Positions 11,794-19,725 of a stretch of DNA of 64,000 nucleotides are shown one piece after another. The notes under the pieces were generated by a model. That model was not told the DNA's origin. It searched no databases and was given only the letters and a program-made list of their open reading frames with translations. Where the stretch lies: the NCBI RefSeq assembly GCF_000745835.1, contig NZ_JQKB01000022.1, positions 1 through 64,000 on the forward strand. The letters are read 5' to 3'. This DNA comes from Belnapia moabensis DSM 16746 (lineage in GTDB: Bacteria > Pseudomonadota > Alphaproteobacteria > Acetobacterales > Acetobacteraceae). Position 1 is the first letter of the stretch. Each line of letters starts with the position of its first letter. The position numbers were made by a program, and so were the translations under genes.

Positions 11794-13695
11794 CTACTCC
11801 GCCGCCTGCGCCAGCGCCGGCGCATCCATCGAGACCACGCGCAAGGTGGTGCGGATGCGCTGCCGCGTGCCATCCTGGAAGGCGATGGTGGTGTCCACCG
11901 GAATGGCCTGCGCGCCGCCATAAAGAGCGGCGATGATGTCGGCATACTTCTCGTTGATGACGCCGCGGCGGACCTTGCGGGTGCGCGTCAATTCGTCGTC
12001 ATCCGCATCCAGCTCCTTGTAGAGGAGCACGAAGTCGCGGATGCGCTGTGGCTCCGGCAGGGTGACGTTCACCCGGGCGACCTCGCCTCGAAGCAGCTCC
12101 AGCACCTGCTCCCGGGCGGAAAGGTCCGTGTAGGTGGTGAAGGCGATGCGGTTGCGCTCGGCCCATTTGGAGACGATGGGGAAGCGGATGCAGATCATTG
12201 CCGCCAGATGCGGCCGTCCATCGCCAAGCACCACGGCCTCGGCGACATAGGGACTGAATTTCAGCTTGTTCTCGATGTACTGAGGGCTGAAGCGGTCACC
12301 GCGGCTGGTGGTCGCGATGTCCTTGATGCGATCGATGACAACCAGATGGCCCGCCTTGTCGAAATATCCGGCATCGCCGGTATGCATCCAACCGTCCCGC
12401 ACATCGCCCGGCTCGCCCTGACCGAGATAGCCGCAGAACATATTGGGGTGACGGGTGACGATCTCGCCGACGCCGTTATGGTCTGGCTGGTCGATGCGTA
12501 TCTCGACGCTCTCATCGAAAGGCACGCCGACCGTGTCAAAATTCACATCCGCCGCCCGGTGGATGGTGTAGGCGCCAAGCAGCTCCGTTTGGCCGTAGAG
12601 CTGGCGCAGTGGCACGCCCATGGCAAGGAAGAAACGGAAGGTGTCCGGCCCGAGCGCGGCGCCGCCTGTCGCCGCCGAGCGTAGGTTGCTGAAGCCGAGC
12701 CGGTCGCGTAGCGCCCGAAAGAGCAACTGGTCGGCAAGCGTCGAGCGCTGGCCCCGGTCCAGCGCAGCCAGGCCGCGTTCCATACCGAGTTCGAACATGC
12801 GGCGCTTCAGCGGTGAGGCATCCATCACCCGCGCACGCACATCGGCGGCAATCTGCTCCCAGAGGCGCGGCGCGAAGAGGACGAAAGTCGGGCCGATCTC
12901 GCGGAAATCGGCCATCATCGTCTCGGGCTCCTCGACGAAGTTCACCTTCATCCGGGCCAGCAGGCCGAAGCCGAGGACGTAGATCTGCTCCATGATCCAC
13001 GGCAGCGGCAGCACGGAAACGTACTCGTCCTCAGGCCCCTTGGGGTCGGCGCCGATATAGGAGGCGCAGTGGCGGATCAGCGCGCCGGACTGCAGCATGG
13101 CGAGCTTCGGCCGCGCGGTGGTGCCGGAGGTGGTGCAGAGGATTGCCACCTCCTCGCCACGCGTCGCCGCGACAAGCGCGGCATAGGCGCCGCCATCTGC
13201 CGCATGCGCCGCCTCGCCGCGCCGCACTAGCTCCTCGATCGGCATGAGGCGCGGATCGGCATGCTTCCGCATCCCGCGCGGGTCCATGTAGAGGATGTGG
13301 CGCAGCGCAGGCGCCCGGCCTTCGAGGTTGAGCAGCTTGTCGACCTGCTCCTCATCTTCGGCGATCACCGCTGCGGCGCGACTATGCTCGAGCAGGTAGG
13401 CGACCTCGTCATCCAGTGCATCGCGGTAGATACCGAGCGAGCGGGCGCCGATGGCATGGGTGGCGACTTCGCCCATTACCCAGTCCGGCCGATTGTCGCC
13501 GATCAGCCCGATCACATCGCCGGCGCCAAGTCCGAGTGCGCGCAGGCCGAGGGCGAAGCTCCGCGTCCGCGCCTCGACCTCCGCCCAGGTGAAGCTGCGC
13601 CAGATGCCGAAATGCTTCTCGCGCATCGCCACCTCCCGGCCCGCCACGGCGGCGTTACGGGAGAGCAGCTTCGGCAGGGTATCGGCCTCGCTCAT
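11794..13695 (-). CDS. long-chain-type acyl-CoA ligase (AMP-forming) embedded in LIV operon
   Basis: A 633-aa adenylate-forming enzyme resembling FadD15-type long-chain fatty-acid-CoA ligases. Motifs are the phosphate loop CTTSGTTARPKLAMLQ (Gly to Ala within the loop), RQLYGQTELLGAYTIH, DGWMHTGDAGYFDKAGHLVVIDR and DRFSPQYIENKLKFSPYVAEAVVLGDGRP. It sits between livG (4-nt ATGA overlap) and livH (4-nt gap), inside the transporter operon. The arrangement livG-ligase-livHM-binding protein-livF-paaK is one I recall from other proteobacteria. It implies that uptake and CoA activation are coupled (vectorial acylation), which is inference. The acyl chain is unknown. Confidence 0.85.
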   Translation of the reverse strand: MSEADTLPKLLSRNAAVAGREVAMREKHFGIWRSFTWAEVEARTRSFALGLRALGLGAGDVIGLIGDNRPDWVMGEVATHAIGARSLGIYRDALDDEVAYLLEHSRAAAVIAEDEEQVDKLLNLEGRAPALRHILYMDPRGMRKHADPRLMPIEELVRRGEAAHAADGGAYAALVAATRGEEVAILCTTSGTTARPKLAMLQSGALIRHCASYIGADPKGPEDEYVSVLPLPWIMEQIYVLGFGLLARMKVNFVEEPETMMADFREIGPTFVLFAPRLWEQIAADVRARVMDASPLKRRMFELGMERGLAALDRGQRSTLADQLLFRALRDRLGFSNLRSAATGGAALGPDTFRFFLAMGVPLRQLYGQTELLGAYTIHRAADVNFDTVGVPFDESVEIRIDQPDHNGVGEIVTRHPNMFCGYLGQGEPGDVRDGWMHTGDAGYFDKAGHLVVIDRIKDIATTSRGDRFSPQYIENKLKFSPYVAEAVVLGDGRPHLAAMICIRFPIVSKWAERNRIAFTTYTDLSAREQVLELLRGEVARVNVTLPEPQRIRDFVLLYKELDADDDELTRTRKVRRGVINEKYADIIAALYGGAQAIPVDTTIAFQDGTRQRIRTTLRVVSMDAPALAQAAE

Positions 13696-14510
13696 GGGGC
13701 GAGCGCCTCCTCCGGCTCGCTGACGACCTCATCCGCCTCGCCGAGATAGGCGCGCCTGACATGCGGATCGGCGAGCACCTCCTGCGGCGATCCCTCGGCG
13801 ATCTTCCTGCCGAAATCGAGGACCATGACGCGGTGCGAGATGTCCATCACCACGCCCATGTCGTGCTCGATCATCAACACGGTCATGCCCCATTCCTCGT
13901 TGAGGTCTAGGATGTAGCGGGCCATGTCCTCCTTCTCCTCGAGGTTCATCCCGGCCATCGGCTCGTCGAGGAGGATCAGCTTCGGACGCAGCGCAATAGC
14001 GCGGGCCAGTTCCACCCGCTTGCGCAAGCCATAGGAGAGCGTGCCGGCCGGCGCCTTCCGCACATGCTGAATCTCGAGGAAGTCGATGATCTCCTCGACC
14101 TCGCATCGGTGCGCGATCTCCTCGCGCTGCGCTCCGCCCAGCCAGTAAGGCATGCCGGTGAGGAAACCGTGCCGCATGAGGTGGTGGCGGCCGACCATGA
14201 TGTTGTCGAGCACGCTCATATGGCCGAACAACGCCAGGTTCTGGAAAGTGCGGCCGATGCCGATGGCGGCGCGCTTGCGCGTCGGCAGGCGGGTGATGTC
14301 GGCGCCGTCGAAGCGGATGCGCCCTGAGGTCGGGCGGTAGCGGCCGGAGACGCAGTTGACCATGGAGGTCTTGCCGGCACCGTTCGGGCCGATGATCGAG
14401 AAGACCTCGCCGGCTTTCACCTCGAAGGAGACCTCGGTGAGCGCGCGCACGCCGCCGAAGCGCAGCGTCACACCCTCCGCGGCGAGAATCGCCATGCCGG
14501 GCTCAGCCAT
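13692..14510 (-). CDS. livG: LIV-type ABC transporter ATP-binding protein (LivG)
   Basis: A 272-aa ATPase subunit, first gene of the 14-kb minus-strand operon. It has Walker A GPNGAGKTSMVN, the LivG-typical GIGRTFQNLALFGHMSVLDNIMVGRHHL region, signature TLSYGLRKRVELARAI, Walker B LILLDEPMAGMN and the switch HDMGVVMDISHRVMVLDFG. The start was set at MAEPGMAILAAEGVTLRFGG; upstream in-frame codons reach into the regulator promoter and past the operator, so they are unlikely to be translated. Its stop overlaps the ligase start by 4 nt. Expression should be governed by the TetR palindrome just upstream. Confidence 0.88.
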   Translation of the reverse strand: MAEPGMAILAAEGVTLRFGGVRALTEVSFEVKAGEVFSIIGPNGAGKTSMVNCVSGRYRPTSGRIRFDGADITRLPTRKRAAIGIGRTFQNLALFGHMSVLDNIMVGRHHLMRHGFLTGMPYWLGGAQREEIAHRCEVEEIIDFLEIQHVRKAPAGTLSYGLRKRVELARAIALRPKLILLDEPMAGMNLEEKEDMARYILDLNEEWGMTVLMIEHDMGVVMDISHRVMVLDFGRKIAEGSPQEVLADPHVRRAYLGEADEVVSEPEEALAP

Positions 14511-14579
14511 GATGCAGGCGATGAGGCGCAGTTGCGGCCACGATCGGTCCCTCCCCGGCGGGGTTGTATCCCCCGCTGC

Positions 14580-14601
14580 TAAACGAACATATGTTCGTTT
14601 A
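14580..14601. promoter_or_regulatory. Perfect 22-bp palindrome: probable TetR operator
   Basis: The two halves (TAAACGAACAT and its reverse complement) match at every position over 22 bp. The site lies in the 154-bp gap between livG and the divergently transcribed TetR gene, where a TetR-family dimer that controls itself and its neighbour is expected to bind. It overlaps the proposed -10 elements of both promoters. Confidence 0.82.
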
Positions 14602-14615
14602 TCGATTGACCGCAA
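14586..14615 (-). promoter_or_regulatory. Candidate promoter for the liv/ligase/ivd/mcc operon
   Basis: Reading on the minus strand, TTGCGG (14610-14615) and TATGTT (14586-14591) are separated by 18 nt and resemble -35 and -10 boxes. The -10 box lies inside the palindromic operator, so a bound repressor would block it. It is about 76 nt upstream of the livG start. A weaker plus-strand pair beginning with TTGTAT at 14564-14569 could serve the tetR gene. Confidence 0.45.
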
Positions 14616-14664
14616 GAGGTTTCGCGGCCCAGTTTGCGCCTGGGGAGGGAGTGGCGTCCACGAG

Positions 14665-15264
14665 ATGGCACGCATCACAGGGTCGAATGGCGAACGCACG
14701 GCAGCCGCTATCCGTCAGGCGGCACTGCGCCTGATCCATGAGCGGGGCTTCGCCGCGATGAACCTGCGCGAACTGGCAGCCGCGGTCGGGATCAGCCCTG
14801 CCTCGCTCTACAACCACATGTCAACCAAGCAGAGCCTGCTCTTCGACCTGATGCTGGAGCACATGACGGCGCTGCTGGAACAGACGGATGCGGTGCTGTC
14901 CGCTGCCGGTACGGAGCCGCTGGCCCGGCTCGAGGCCTTCATCGGCCACCACGTCCTCTACCATCTGGAGCGTAAGCGCGAGGTCTACATCGCCAATTTC
15001 GAATTGCGCGCGCTTGATCCGGCCAATGCGGCACGAATCATCGGCATGCGCCATGACTACGAGGCGCGGCTGATTGACCTGTTGGAGGAGGGTGCGGCTA
15101 CGGGCCTGCTGAGCCTCGGCGATGCGCGGATCAGCGCCTATGCGATGCTGGCCATGCTGACTGGAGTCTGCACCGGGTACCGGCCGGATGGGCGGCTGGG
15201 CCCCGCCGAGATCGTTGCACTTCATACGCGACTGGCGCTGGAGGGCATCCTCCGCCGAGTTTAG
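14665..15264 (+). CDS. TetR/AcrR-family transcriptional regulator of the liv/ligase/ivd/mcc operon
   Basis: A 199-aa protein with the N-terminal TetR helix-turn-helix: TAAAIRQAALRLIHERGFAA, then LRELAAAVGISPASLYNHM and STKQSLLFDLM. The rest is the ligand-binding helical domain, which probably senses an acyl-CoA or acid from the neighbouring pathway (inference). The start at MARITGSNGER was preferred because earlier in-frame codons run back through livG, the operator and its promoters. It is divergent from livG and shares the palindromic operator. Its TAG stop shares the tetranucleotide TTAG with the stop of the converging AA_synth gene. Confidence 0.87.
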   Translation: MARITGSNGERTAAAIRQAALRLIHERGFAAMNLRELAAAVGISPASLYNHMSTKQSLLFDLMLEHMTALLEQTDAVLSAAGTEPLARLEAFIGHHVLYHLERKREVYIANFELRALDPANAARIIGMRHDYEARLIDLLEEGAATGLLSLGDARISAYAMLAMLTGVCTGYRPDGRLGPAEIVALHTRLALEGILRRV

Positions 15265-15845
15265 CGCAGCCCGTCCTGGCCGACGATCTCCGTCGTGGTC
15301 AGCCCGCCGATGCGCGGCATTGGCCGCCCTCCACCGGTCAGCGCCAGGCAGAGCAGGATTTCCCGCGCCCGTGGCGCATCCGGCACCCGCGCCTCGATGG
15401 CGTCGAAATGGCTGCGGACGAAGGCGGCGTCCTTGTGGCCGAGCGGCACGTCGATCGCGGTGCCCGGCCCACCTGCCTTCTTGGCCGAAGGGATCAGCGC
15501 CGGCCCCTTGCCGAGCGCGGCTCGGACCGGCGCCCCCATCTTCGGGTGCAGCAAGGCGGCGGCATGTTCGAGTTCGCCTGCCTCCCCCACCACGGCGGCC
15601 TTGCCGAAGCTCTCCACCTGCTCGCCCGGGATGCCGAGTGCGGCGATGGCGTGCTCCGCCAGCAGCGCCCCGAGCGTCTCGCCCTGGGCGACCAGTTCGG
15701 AGAGATCATCCATGTAACGGCCGGCGAAGGGGTTCTCGATGACGGCGCAGGCGACGGCGCGGCGGATCGGCCGAGGCAGGTCGCGCCCCATCTCCCGCCG
15801 CGTCTCGTCCAGCAGAACCACGAGCTTCCGGATCACCGCCCCCAT
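15261..15845 (-). CDS. AA_synth-family protein (PF06684-like), exact function unknown
   Basis: A 194-aa soluble protein starting MGAVIRKLVVLLDETRREMG. It resembles the small 'amino acid synthesis' family, whose members are about 190 aa and have little firm biochemistry. Characteristic stretches are NPFAGRYMDDLSELVAQGETLG, ALGIPGEQVESFGKAAVVGEAGELEHAAALLHPKMG and TAIDVPLGHKDAAFVRSHFD. It is the last gene of the four-gene minus-strand operon, beginning 4 nt after the radical SAM stop. I recall this family near 6-hydroxynicotinate-reductase-like and UPF0280 genes in other alphaproteobacteria, which fits its position here. The family name should not be read as evidence for amino acid synthesis. 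Confidence 0.7.
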   Translation of the reverse strand: MGAVIRKLVVLLDETRREMGRDLPRPIRRAVACAVIENPFAGRYMDDLSELVAQGETLGALLAEHAIAALGIPGEQVESFGKAAVVGEAGELEHAAALLHPKMGAPVRAALGKGPALIPSAKKAGGPGTAIDVPLGHKDAAFVRSHFDAIEARVPDAPRAREILLCLALTGGGRPMPRIGGLTTTEIVGQDGLR

Positions 15846-15849
15846 TGTC

Positions 15850-16959
15850 TCAGGCCCTTCCCGCCAGATTGGCCAGCCGCGCGCCATGCCCGATGACGGC
15901 GCCGAGCGAGCCGAGATTGCGCCGGTCCGCCAGCGCCGCGACGGCCGCCAGCGGACGCCCTTCCTTCAACCGCGCGAAAGAATCTCCGATGGAGACCGAG
16001 AAGTGCAGCATGATGCTGGCGTCGCGGTAGCAATCGGTGGTGCAGGCTTGGCAACCATCGCGCATCACCTTGTCCGGGGTGAAGTCCCAGACCGAGGAGA
16101 GCGGCTCCTTCCAGTCCTCGCAGCGCCAGAGATCGTAATTCCAGTCCAGGTAAAAATACTTGTAGCCGGCATGGCAGATGAAGCGCTCGCCCTGGCCGGT
16201 GAGGCGGCGGCGCATATCGGCGATGGCGGCGCGCGGATTGTGCACCGGGATCACGCCACGAGCCTGCTCCACCCCGTCGAAGGCCGCCAGCAGCTCCGCC
16301 TGCGACATGTCGACCAGCTCGCTATCCTCGGAATAGACCAGGGAGGAGGAGCCGAGCGCCGCTTTCCGCGGATAGGAGAAGGTGACGGCGGCGAAGCCGA
16401 GTTCCTTCAGAAAGCGCCCGAGCGCGGCGTAGTCCTTGACCAGCCGGGTCATGGCGACGCTGGCGATTGGCGTCACGCCCTTGGCGGCAAGGCGGGTATT
16501 GGCTTCTTTGATACGGGTGCAGACGCCCCTCAGCCCACGATTCTCCTCATGCAGATGCGCATGCTCGCTGTCGATGGAGATGAAGAGCGTGGTGATGCCG
16601 GCCGCCGCCAAATCATCCACCTTGGGCGGCAGCAGCCAGCCATTGGTGACGAGGGTAGGCTGCGTGCCCTGCGCCGTCGCCTCGCGGGCCATGTCCAGGA
16701 TCTTCGGGTGCAGCAGCGGCTCGCCGCCCATGAAGGTGACGAAGCGCACATTCGCCTGCTCGCGCAGCCGGGTCAGCGCGGCCGGGAAGCGCTCCGCATC
16801 CAGCCAACTCCGATGCTTCACGAAGCCCTTGTTGTGGGCGAAGTTGCAGAAGTCACAGGTGGCGTTGCACATATTGGTGACGGAGACGTTGCAGATCGCC
16901 GGCCCCCCGCGCGGCACCAGCCGCAGCAGGTCGAATACCCCCGATGTCTTGCTCGCCAT
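15850..16959 (-). CDS. radical SAM protein with SPASM-like C-terminal cysteines
   Basis: A 369-aa radical SAM enzyme. The CxxxCxxC motif binding the catalytic 4Fe-4S cluster is at C31, C35 and C38 (MCNATCDFC), followed by the SAM-binding FVTFMGGEPLLHP. The C-terminal third has further cysteines (FICHAGYKYF, WRCEDW, DGCQACTTDCYRD), arranged like an auxiliary-cluster SPASM/twitch domain. Substrate unknown. The ATG start overlaps the stop of the upstream membrane-protein gene by 1 nt; a GTG one codon earlier is also possible. It lies in one operon with an enamidase-like amidohydrolase, an LPG-synthase-type membrane protein and an AA_synth protein. It lacks the features I remember for HpnH. Confidence 0.8.
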   Translation of the reverse strand: MASKTSGVFDLLRLVPRGGPAICNVSVTNMCNATCDFCNFAHNKGFVKHRSWLDAERFPAALTRLREQANVRFVTFMGGEPLLHPKILDMAREATAQGTQPTLVTNGWLLPPKVDDLAAAGITTLFISIDSEHAHLHEENRGLRGVCTRIKEANTRLAAKGVTPIASVAMTRLVKDYAALGRFLKELGFAAVTFSYPRKAALGSSSLVYSEDSELVDMSQAELLAAFDGVEQARGVIPVHNPRAAIADMRRRLTGQGERFICHAGYKYFYLDWNYDLWRCEDWKEPLSSVWDFTPDKVMRDGCQACTTDCYRDASIMLHFSVSIGDSFARLKEGRPLAAVAALADRRNLGSLGAVIGHGARLANLAGRA

Positions 16960-17957
16960 CACCCATCCCTCGGTTCAACGGGACGCATAGACCCGGTTTC
17001 CGCCCGCTGCCAAGCGATAAGGCCGGGGAGTGACAGGCAGACCTCCCGCGTTCGCCTTACCAGGGCCACGGCGAGGGCCGTCGCGGCCGGCACGCCGACC
17101 AGCGCGGCGGCACCGATGATCGCCCCCTCCTGCACCGCCAGCGCCCCCGGCAGCATAAAGCCGACATTTCGCAGGGCCTGGGCGAGGCTCTCGATCACCA
17201 GCGCATCCGCGAGTGTGATAGGGTGACCGAGCAGCCAGAGCGCGCCGGCGATCTCGACCGCCCCGAGCAGCCAGGACAGGGTGTGCCATAGGGTCGCGGC
17301 CGCCAGCCGCGGCCAATCCGTATGCAGTTCGAGAATCGCCGCCTGCAACCCCCGCACCCAGCTGGGATCGATGGCCGGCCAGCGCCGGGCGAGTCGCCCG
17401 AGGCCGCGCTCCAGCAGCGTCAGCGGCAGCCGGCGTTGGAACAGCACCATGGCCCCTGCCCCAGCCAGCGCGATCCCGAAGCCCGCCGCGGCGAAGCCGA
17501 GCAGCCCTGGCCCATCCCCGACGCCCAGCAGCAGCGCGACGCCGGCCAGGGTGAAGAAGAGCTGCGACACCGCCTCGAGCGTCAGGTCAACGGTCGCTGT
17601 CGCCCCCGCCATCTGGCTGGAGACCCCATGCCGCGAGAGAAGCCGCGCCGCGGCCGCCTGGCCGACCAGCGCCCCGGCCGGCACCAGCGCGTTGGCCGAT
17701 TCGCGGTACCAGCGGAGCTGCGCCATGACCAGGAAGGGCGGCCGCGCCGCGGGCGGCAGCAGCGCCCGCCAGGCGGCGGCCGTCAGCAGGATCTGCGGGA
17801 TATGCACGGCAGCCGAGATGCCGACCGCCGCCGGCAGATCGGCCAGCACCGCCCCGAGCCCCGACAATTCGCCGGCATTGAGGGCGATCACCGCCCCCAG
17901 CGCCAGTACACCGAAGACCACCCCGTTGCGGAGACCCTGGCGCCAGCCGGAAATCAA
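16959..17957 (-). CDS. LPG-synthase-type (HpnL-like) integral membrane protein
   Basis: A 332-aa polytopic inner-membrane protein with about eight hydrophobic segments and no soluble enzyme domain. The pattern (RWYRESANALVPAGALVGQAAA, a second conserved membrane loop at LRNVGFMLPGALAVQEGAIIG) resembles the transmembrane part of lysylphosphatidylglycerol synthases and HpnL-like proteins, which are thought to flip or carry lipid-linked molecules. It uses a TTG start overlapping the amidohydrolase stop by 4 nt, and its own stop overlaps the radical SAM start. No hopanoid genes are in the window, so a hopanoid role is not supported; the coupled radical SAM enzyme suggests a modified lipid or small molecule. 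Function unknown. Confidence 0.72.
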   Translation of the reverse strand: MISGWRQGLRNGVVFGVLALGAVIALNAGELSGLGAVLADLPAAVGISAAVHIPQILLTAAAWRALLPPAARPPFLVMAQLRWYRESANALVPAGALVGQAAAARLLSRHGVSSQMAGATATVDLTLEAVSQLFFTLAGVALLLGVGDGPGLLGFAAAGFGIALAGAGAMVLFQRRLPLTLLERGLGRLARRWPAIDPSWVRGLQAAILELHTDWPRLAAATLWHTLSWLLGAVEIAGALWLLGHPITLADALVIESLAQALRNVGFMLPGALAVQEGAIIGAAALVGVPAATALAVALVRRTREVCLSLPGLIAWQRAETGSMRPVEPRDG

Positions 17958-19153
17958 TGCCCGAGCGTCTCCGGGACCCGTTCGGCCGGCGGAGTGTTGC
18001 GGCTGCGCCCGCAGCGCATCGCTCCGTCGATCATGACGCCGCCAATGCCGGGGATGTCGCCGAGCTCCACGCTGTGCAGGAGGTCCCGCCCCGCCGTGTG
18101 CTGCGCCCGGTCGAGAAAGACGAGGTCGGCGGCCCGGCCGGCCTCGATCAGCCCGGCATCGAGATTGCGGATCCGCGCGGTATTGCCTGTCGCCATGGCG
18201 AAGGCCTGATCTGCCTTGATGCCGCCCAAGGAGGACAACAGCGATATCATCCGCAGGATGCCGAGCGGCTGCACTCCCGAGCCCGCCGGGCTGTCCGTGC
18301 CGAGGATCACTCGATGCAGCTGGCCGAGGTCACGCGCCGCCTGCACCGCGGCGATCGCCACCCGCTCATTGCCGTTATGGACGAGCTCGATGGCGCGGCT
18401 GCTCCGCTCGCAGAGCTCGCAGACATGCGCCTCCGGTAGGCTGGTATGGCCGCCATTGATGTGGCCGATGATGTCGGCATCCGCCTCCAGCACCGTATCC
18501 TTGTCGATCAGCCCGCTGCCTGGGATGGATGGGCCGCCGGTATGGATGGTGCTCTGGATGCCGTGCTTGCGGGCCCAGGCGACCATCTCCCGCGCCTCGT
18601 AGCCCGCCTTCACCGAGCCGAGGCCGACCTCGCCCAGCAAGGTAACGCCGGCAGCGGCGAGTTCGGCAAAATCGCTCTCCACCATCCCCTTCTCCAGCAC
18701 CGGTGCGCCGGCCAGCACCTTCACCCCGGCCGGGCGGGCGTTGAAGAAGGCGCGCTGGGCGGTGATGGCCAGCGACTTCAGCCCGACGATGTCTTTCGGC
18801 CGCCCGGGCAGATGGACCTCGCCGGCCGAGATCATGGTGGTGACGCCGCCGTGGAGGTTGCTCTCGACCCAGCCCATCTGGTTCTGCCGCGGGGTCCAAT
18901 CGCCGATCACCGGGTGGACATGGCTGTCGACCAGGCCGGGCGCGACCGCGCAGCCATGCGCGTCGATGACGGAGTCCGCCGCGCCACGCTCGGCCAGTTC
19001 CCGGGCCCGGCCCACGGCCGCGATCTTCCCGTCCTCGATCAGGATGGCATCGGCCTCGAGCACCGGCTTGGCGAGGTCGCCCGACAGCAGGAGCCCGATA
19101 TTCCGCACCAGGATGCGGCCCTTCGCTGGACCCGACGCCTGTTCCACCGCCAT
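17954..19153 (-). CDS. enamidase-like amidohydrolase
   Basis: A 399-aa metal-dependent amidohydrolase. The metal-binding HxH is in APGLVDSHVHPVIGD; later conserved parts are IQSTIHTGGPSIPG, ADIIGHINGGHTS and the Asp in LGTDSPAGSG. The overall look is that of enamidase of Eubacterium barkeri, which opens 1,4,5,6-tetrahydro-6-oxonicotinate to 2-formylglutarate. Its divergent neighbour resembles 6-hydroxynicotinate reductase, the enzyme before enamidase in that pathway, which strengthens the call. Two starts are possible (19153 or 19168); 19153 has the better-placed GGGGG ribosome binding site. First gene of the minus-strand operon, probably controlled by the MarR protein. Confidence 0.72.
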   Translation of the reverse strand: MAVEQASGPAKGRILVRNIGLLLSGDLAKPVLEADAILIEDGKIAAVGRARELAERGAADSVIDAHGCAVAPGLVDSHVHPVIGDWTPRQNQMGWVESNLHGGVTTMISAGEVHLPGRPKDIVGLKSLAITAQRAFFNARPAGVKVLAGAPVLEKGMVESDFAELAAAGVTLLGEVGLGSVKAGYEAREMVAWARKHGIQSTIHTGGPSIPGSGLIDKDTVLEADADIIGHINGGHTSLPEAHVCELCERSSRAIELVHNGNERVAIAAVQAARDLGQLHRVILGTDSPAGSGVQPLGILRMISLLSSLGGIKADQAFAMATGNTARIRNLDAGLIEAGRAADLVFLDRAQHTAGRDLLHSVELGDIPGIGGVMIDGAMRCGRSRNTPPAERVPETLGH

Positions 19154-19196
19154 GGCCTGATCCCCCATGCCCTTCCGGCACTCTAGCTCCGGTCCA

Positions 19197-19216
19197 TTCG
19201 TAAGCCTAGAAACGAA
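19197..19216. promoter_or_regulatory. Candidate MarR operator (TTCGT-N10-ACGAA)
   Basis: A 5-bp inverted repeat with a 10-bp spacer lies in the 82-bp gap between the amidohydrolase start and the MarR gene. The size (20 bp) and place are right for a MarR dimer controlling both directions, but the central bases are not symmetric and the half-sites are short. Confidence 0.42.
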
Positions 19217-19235
19217 ATGCGACGTGGAGGCGGGG

Positions 19236-19661
19236 ATGGAGGAGAGTGAGGACTACGTGCTGGAGGAGCAGATCGGCCACCTGCTACGCCGGGCCTATCA
19301 GCGCCACCTCGCCCTGTTCCAGAGCATCATGGGCGAGGATGGGCCGACCTCCATGCAATTTGCCGCCCTCCATATGCTGTGGCGGCGTGGTCCGCTCTCG
19401 CAGAACCTGCTCGGCCGGCTGCTGGCGATGGACCCGCCGACGGTGAAGGGCGTTGTCGCCCGGCTGATGGCACGTGGCCTGGTGGTGCGGGAGCGCGATC
19501 GTTCCGATGCCCGGATGCTGCTGGTGGCGCTGACGCCGGCGGCTCAAACCGCCCTGCCGGGCTGGGTCGAGAAGGCCAGGGCGGTGACCGCCGCCACCCT
19601 CGCGCCGCTGCCGCGGGATGAACAGGCGCGCGTCGGCGTCATCCTCCGCCGGATGGGATGA
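19236..19661 (+). CDS. MarR-family transcriptional regulator
   Basis: A 141-aa winged-helix protein. The start at MEESEDYVLEEQIGHLLRRAY follows GTGGAGGCGGGG, a strong ribosome binding site; an in-frame upstream extension overlaps the divergent promoter. The MarR core is visible as GPTSMQFAALHMLWRRGPLSQ, LLGRLLAMDPPTVKGVVARL and the wing LVVRERDRSDARMLLVALT. It is the first gene of the plus-strand set with the reductase and UPF0280 proteins and is divergent from the enamidase operon, so it is the likely local regulator, presumably sensing the aromatic substrate or an intermediate (inference). Confidence 0.85.
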   Translation: MEESEDYVLEEQIGHLLRRAYQRHLALFQSIMGEDGPTSMQFAALHMLWRRGPLSQNLLGRLLAMDPPTVKGVVARLMARGLVVRERDRSDARMLLVALTPAAQTALPGWVEKARAVTAATLAPLPRDEQARVGVILRRMG

Positions 19662-19725
19662 TTCTCGTTGTGGCCGGGCAGCCGGGCTGGCAAACTCGTT
19701 AGTGACACAACAATCGGCAGGCCCG

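Noticed and set aside
15850-17957. Hopanoid genes hpnH and hpnL
   Set aside because: The radical SAM protein lacks the HpnH pattern I remember and has SPASM-like cysteines; no other hopanoid genes are present.
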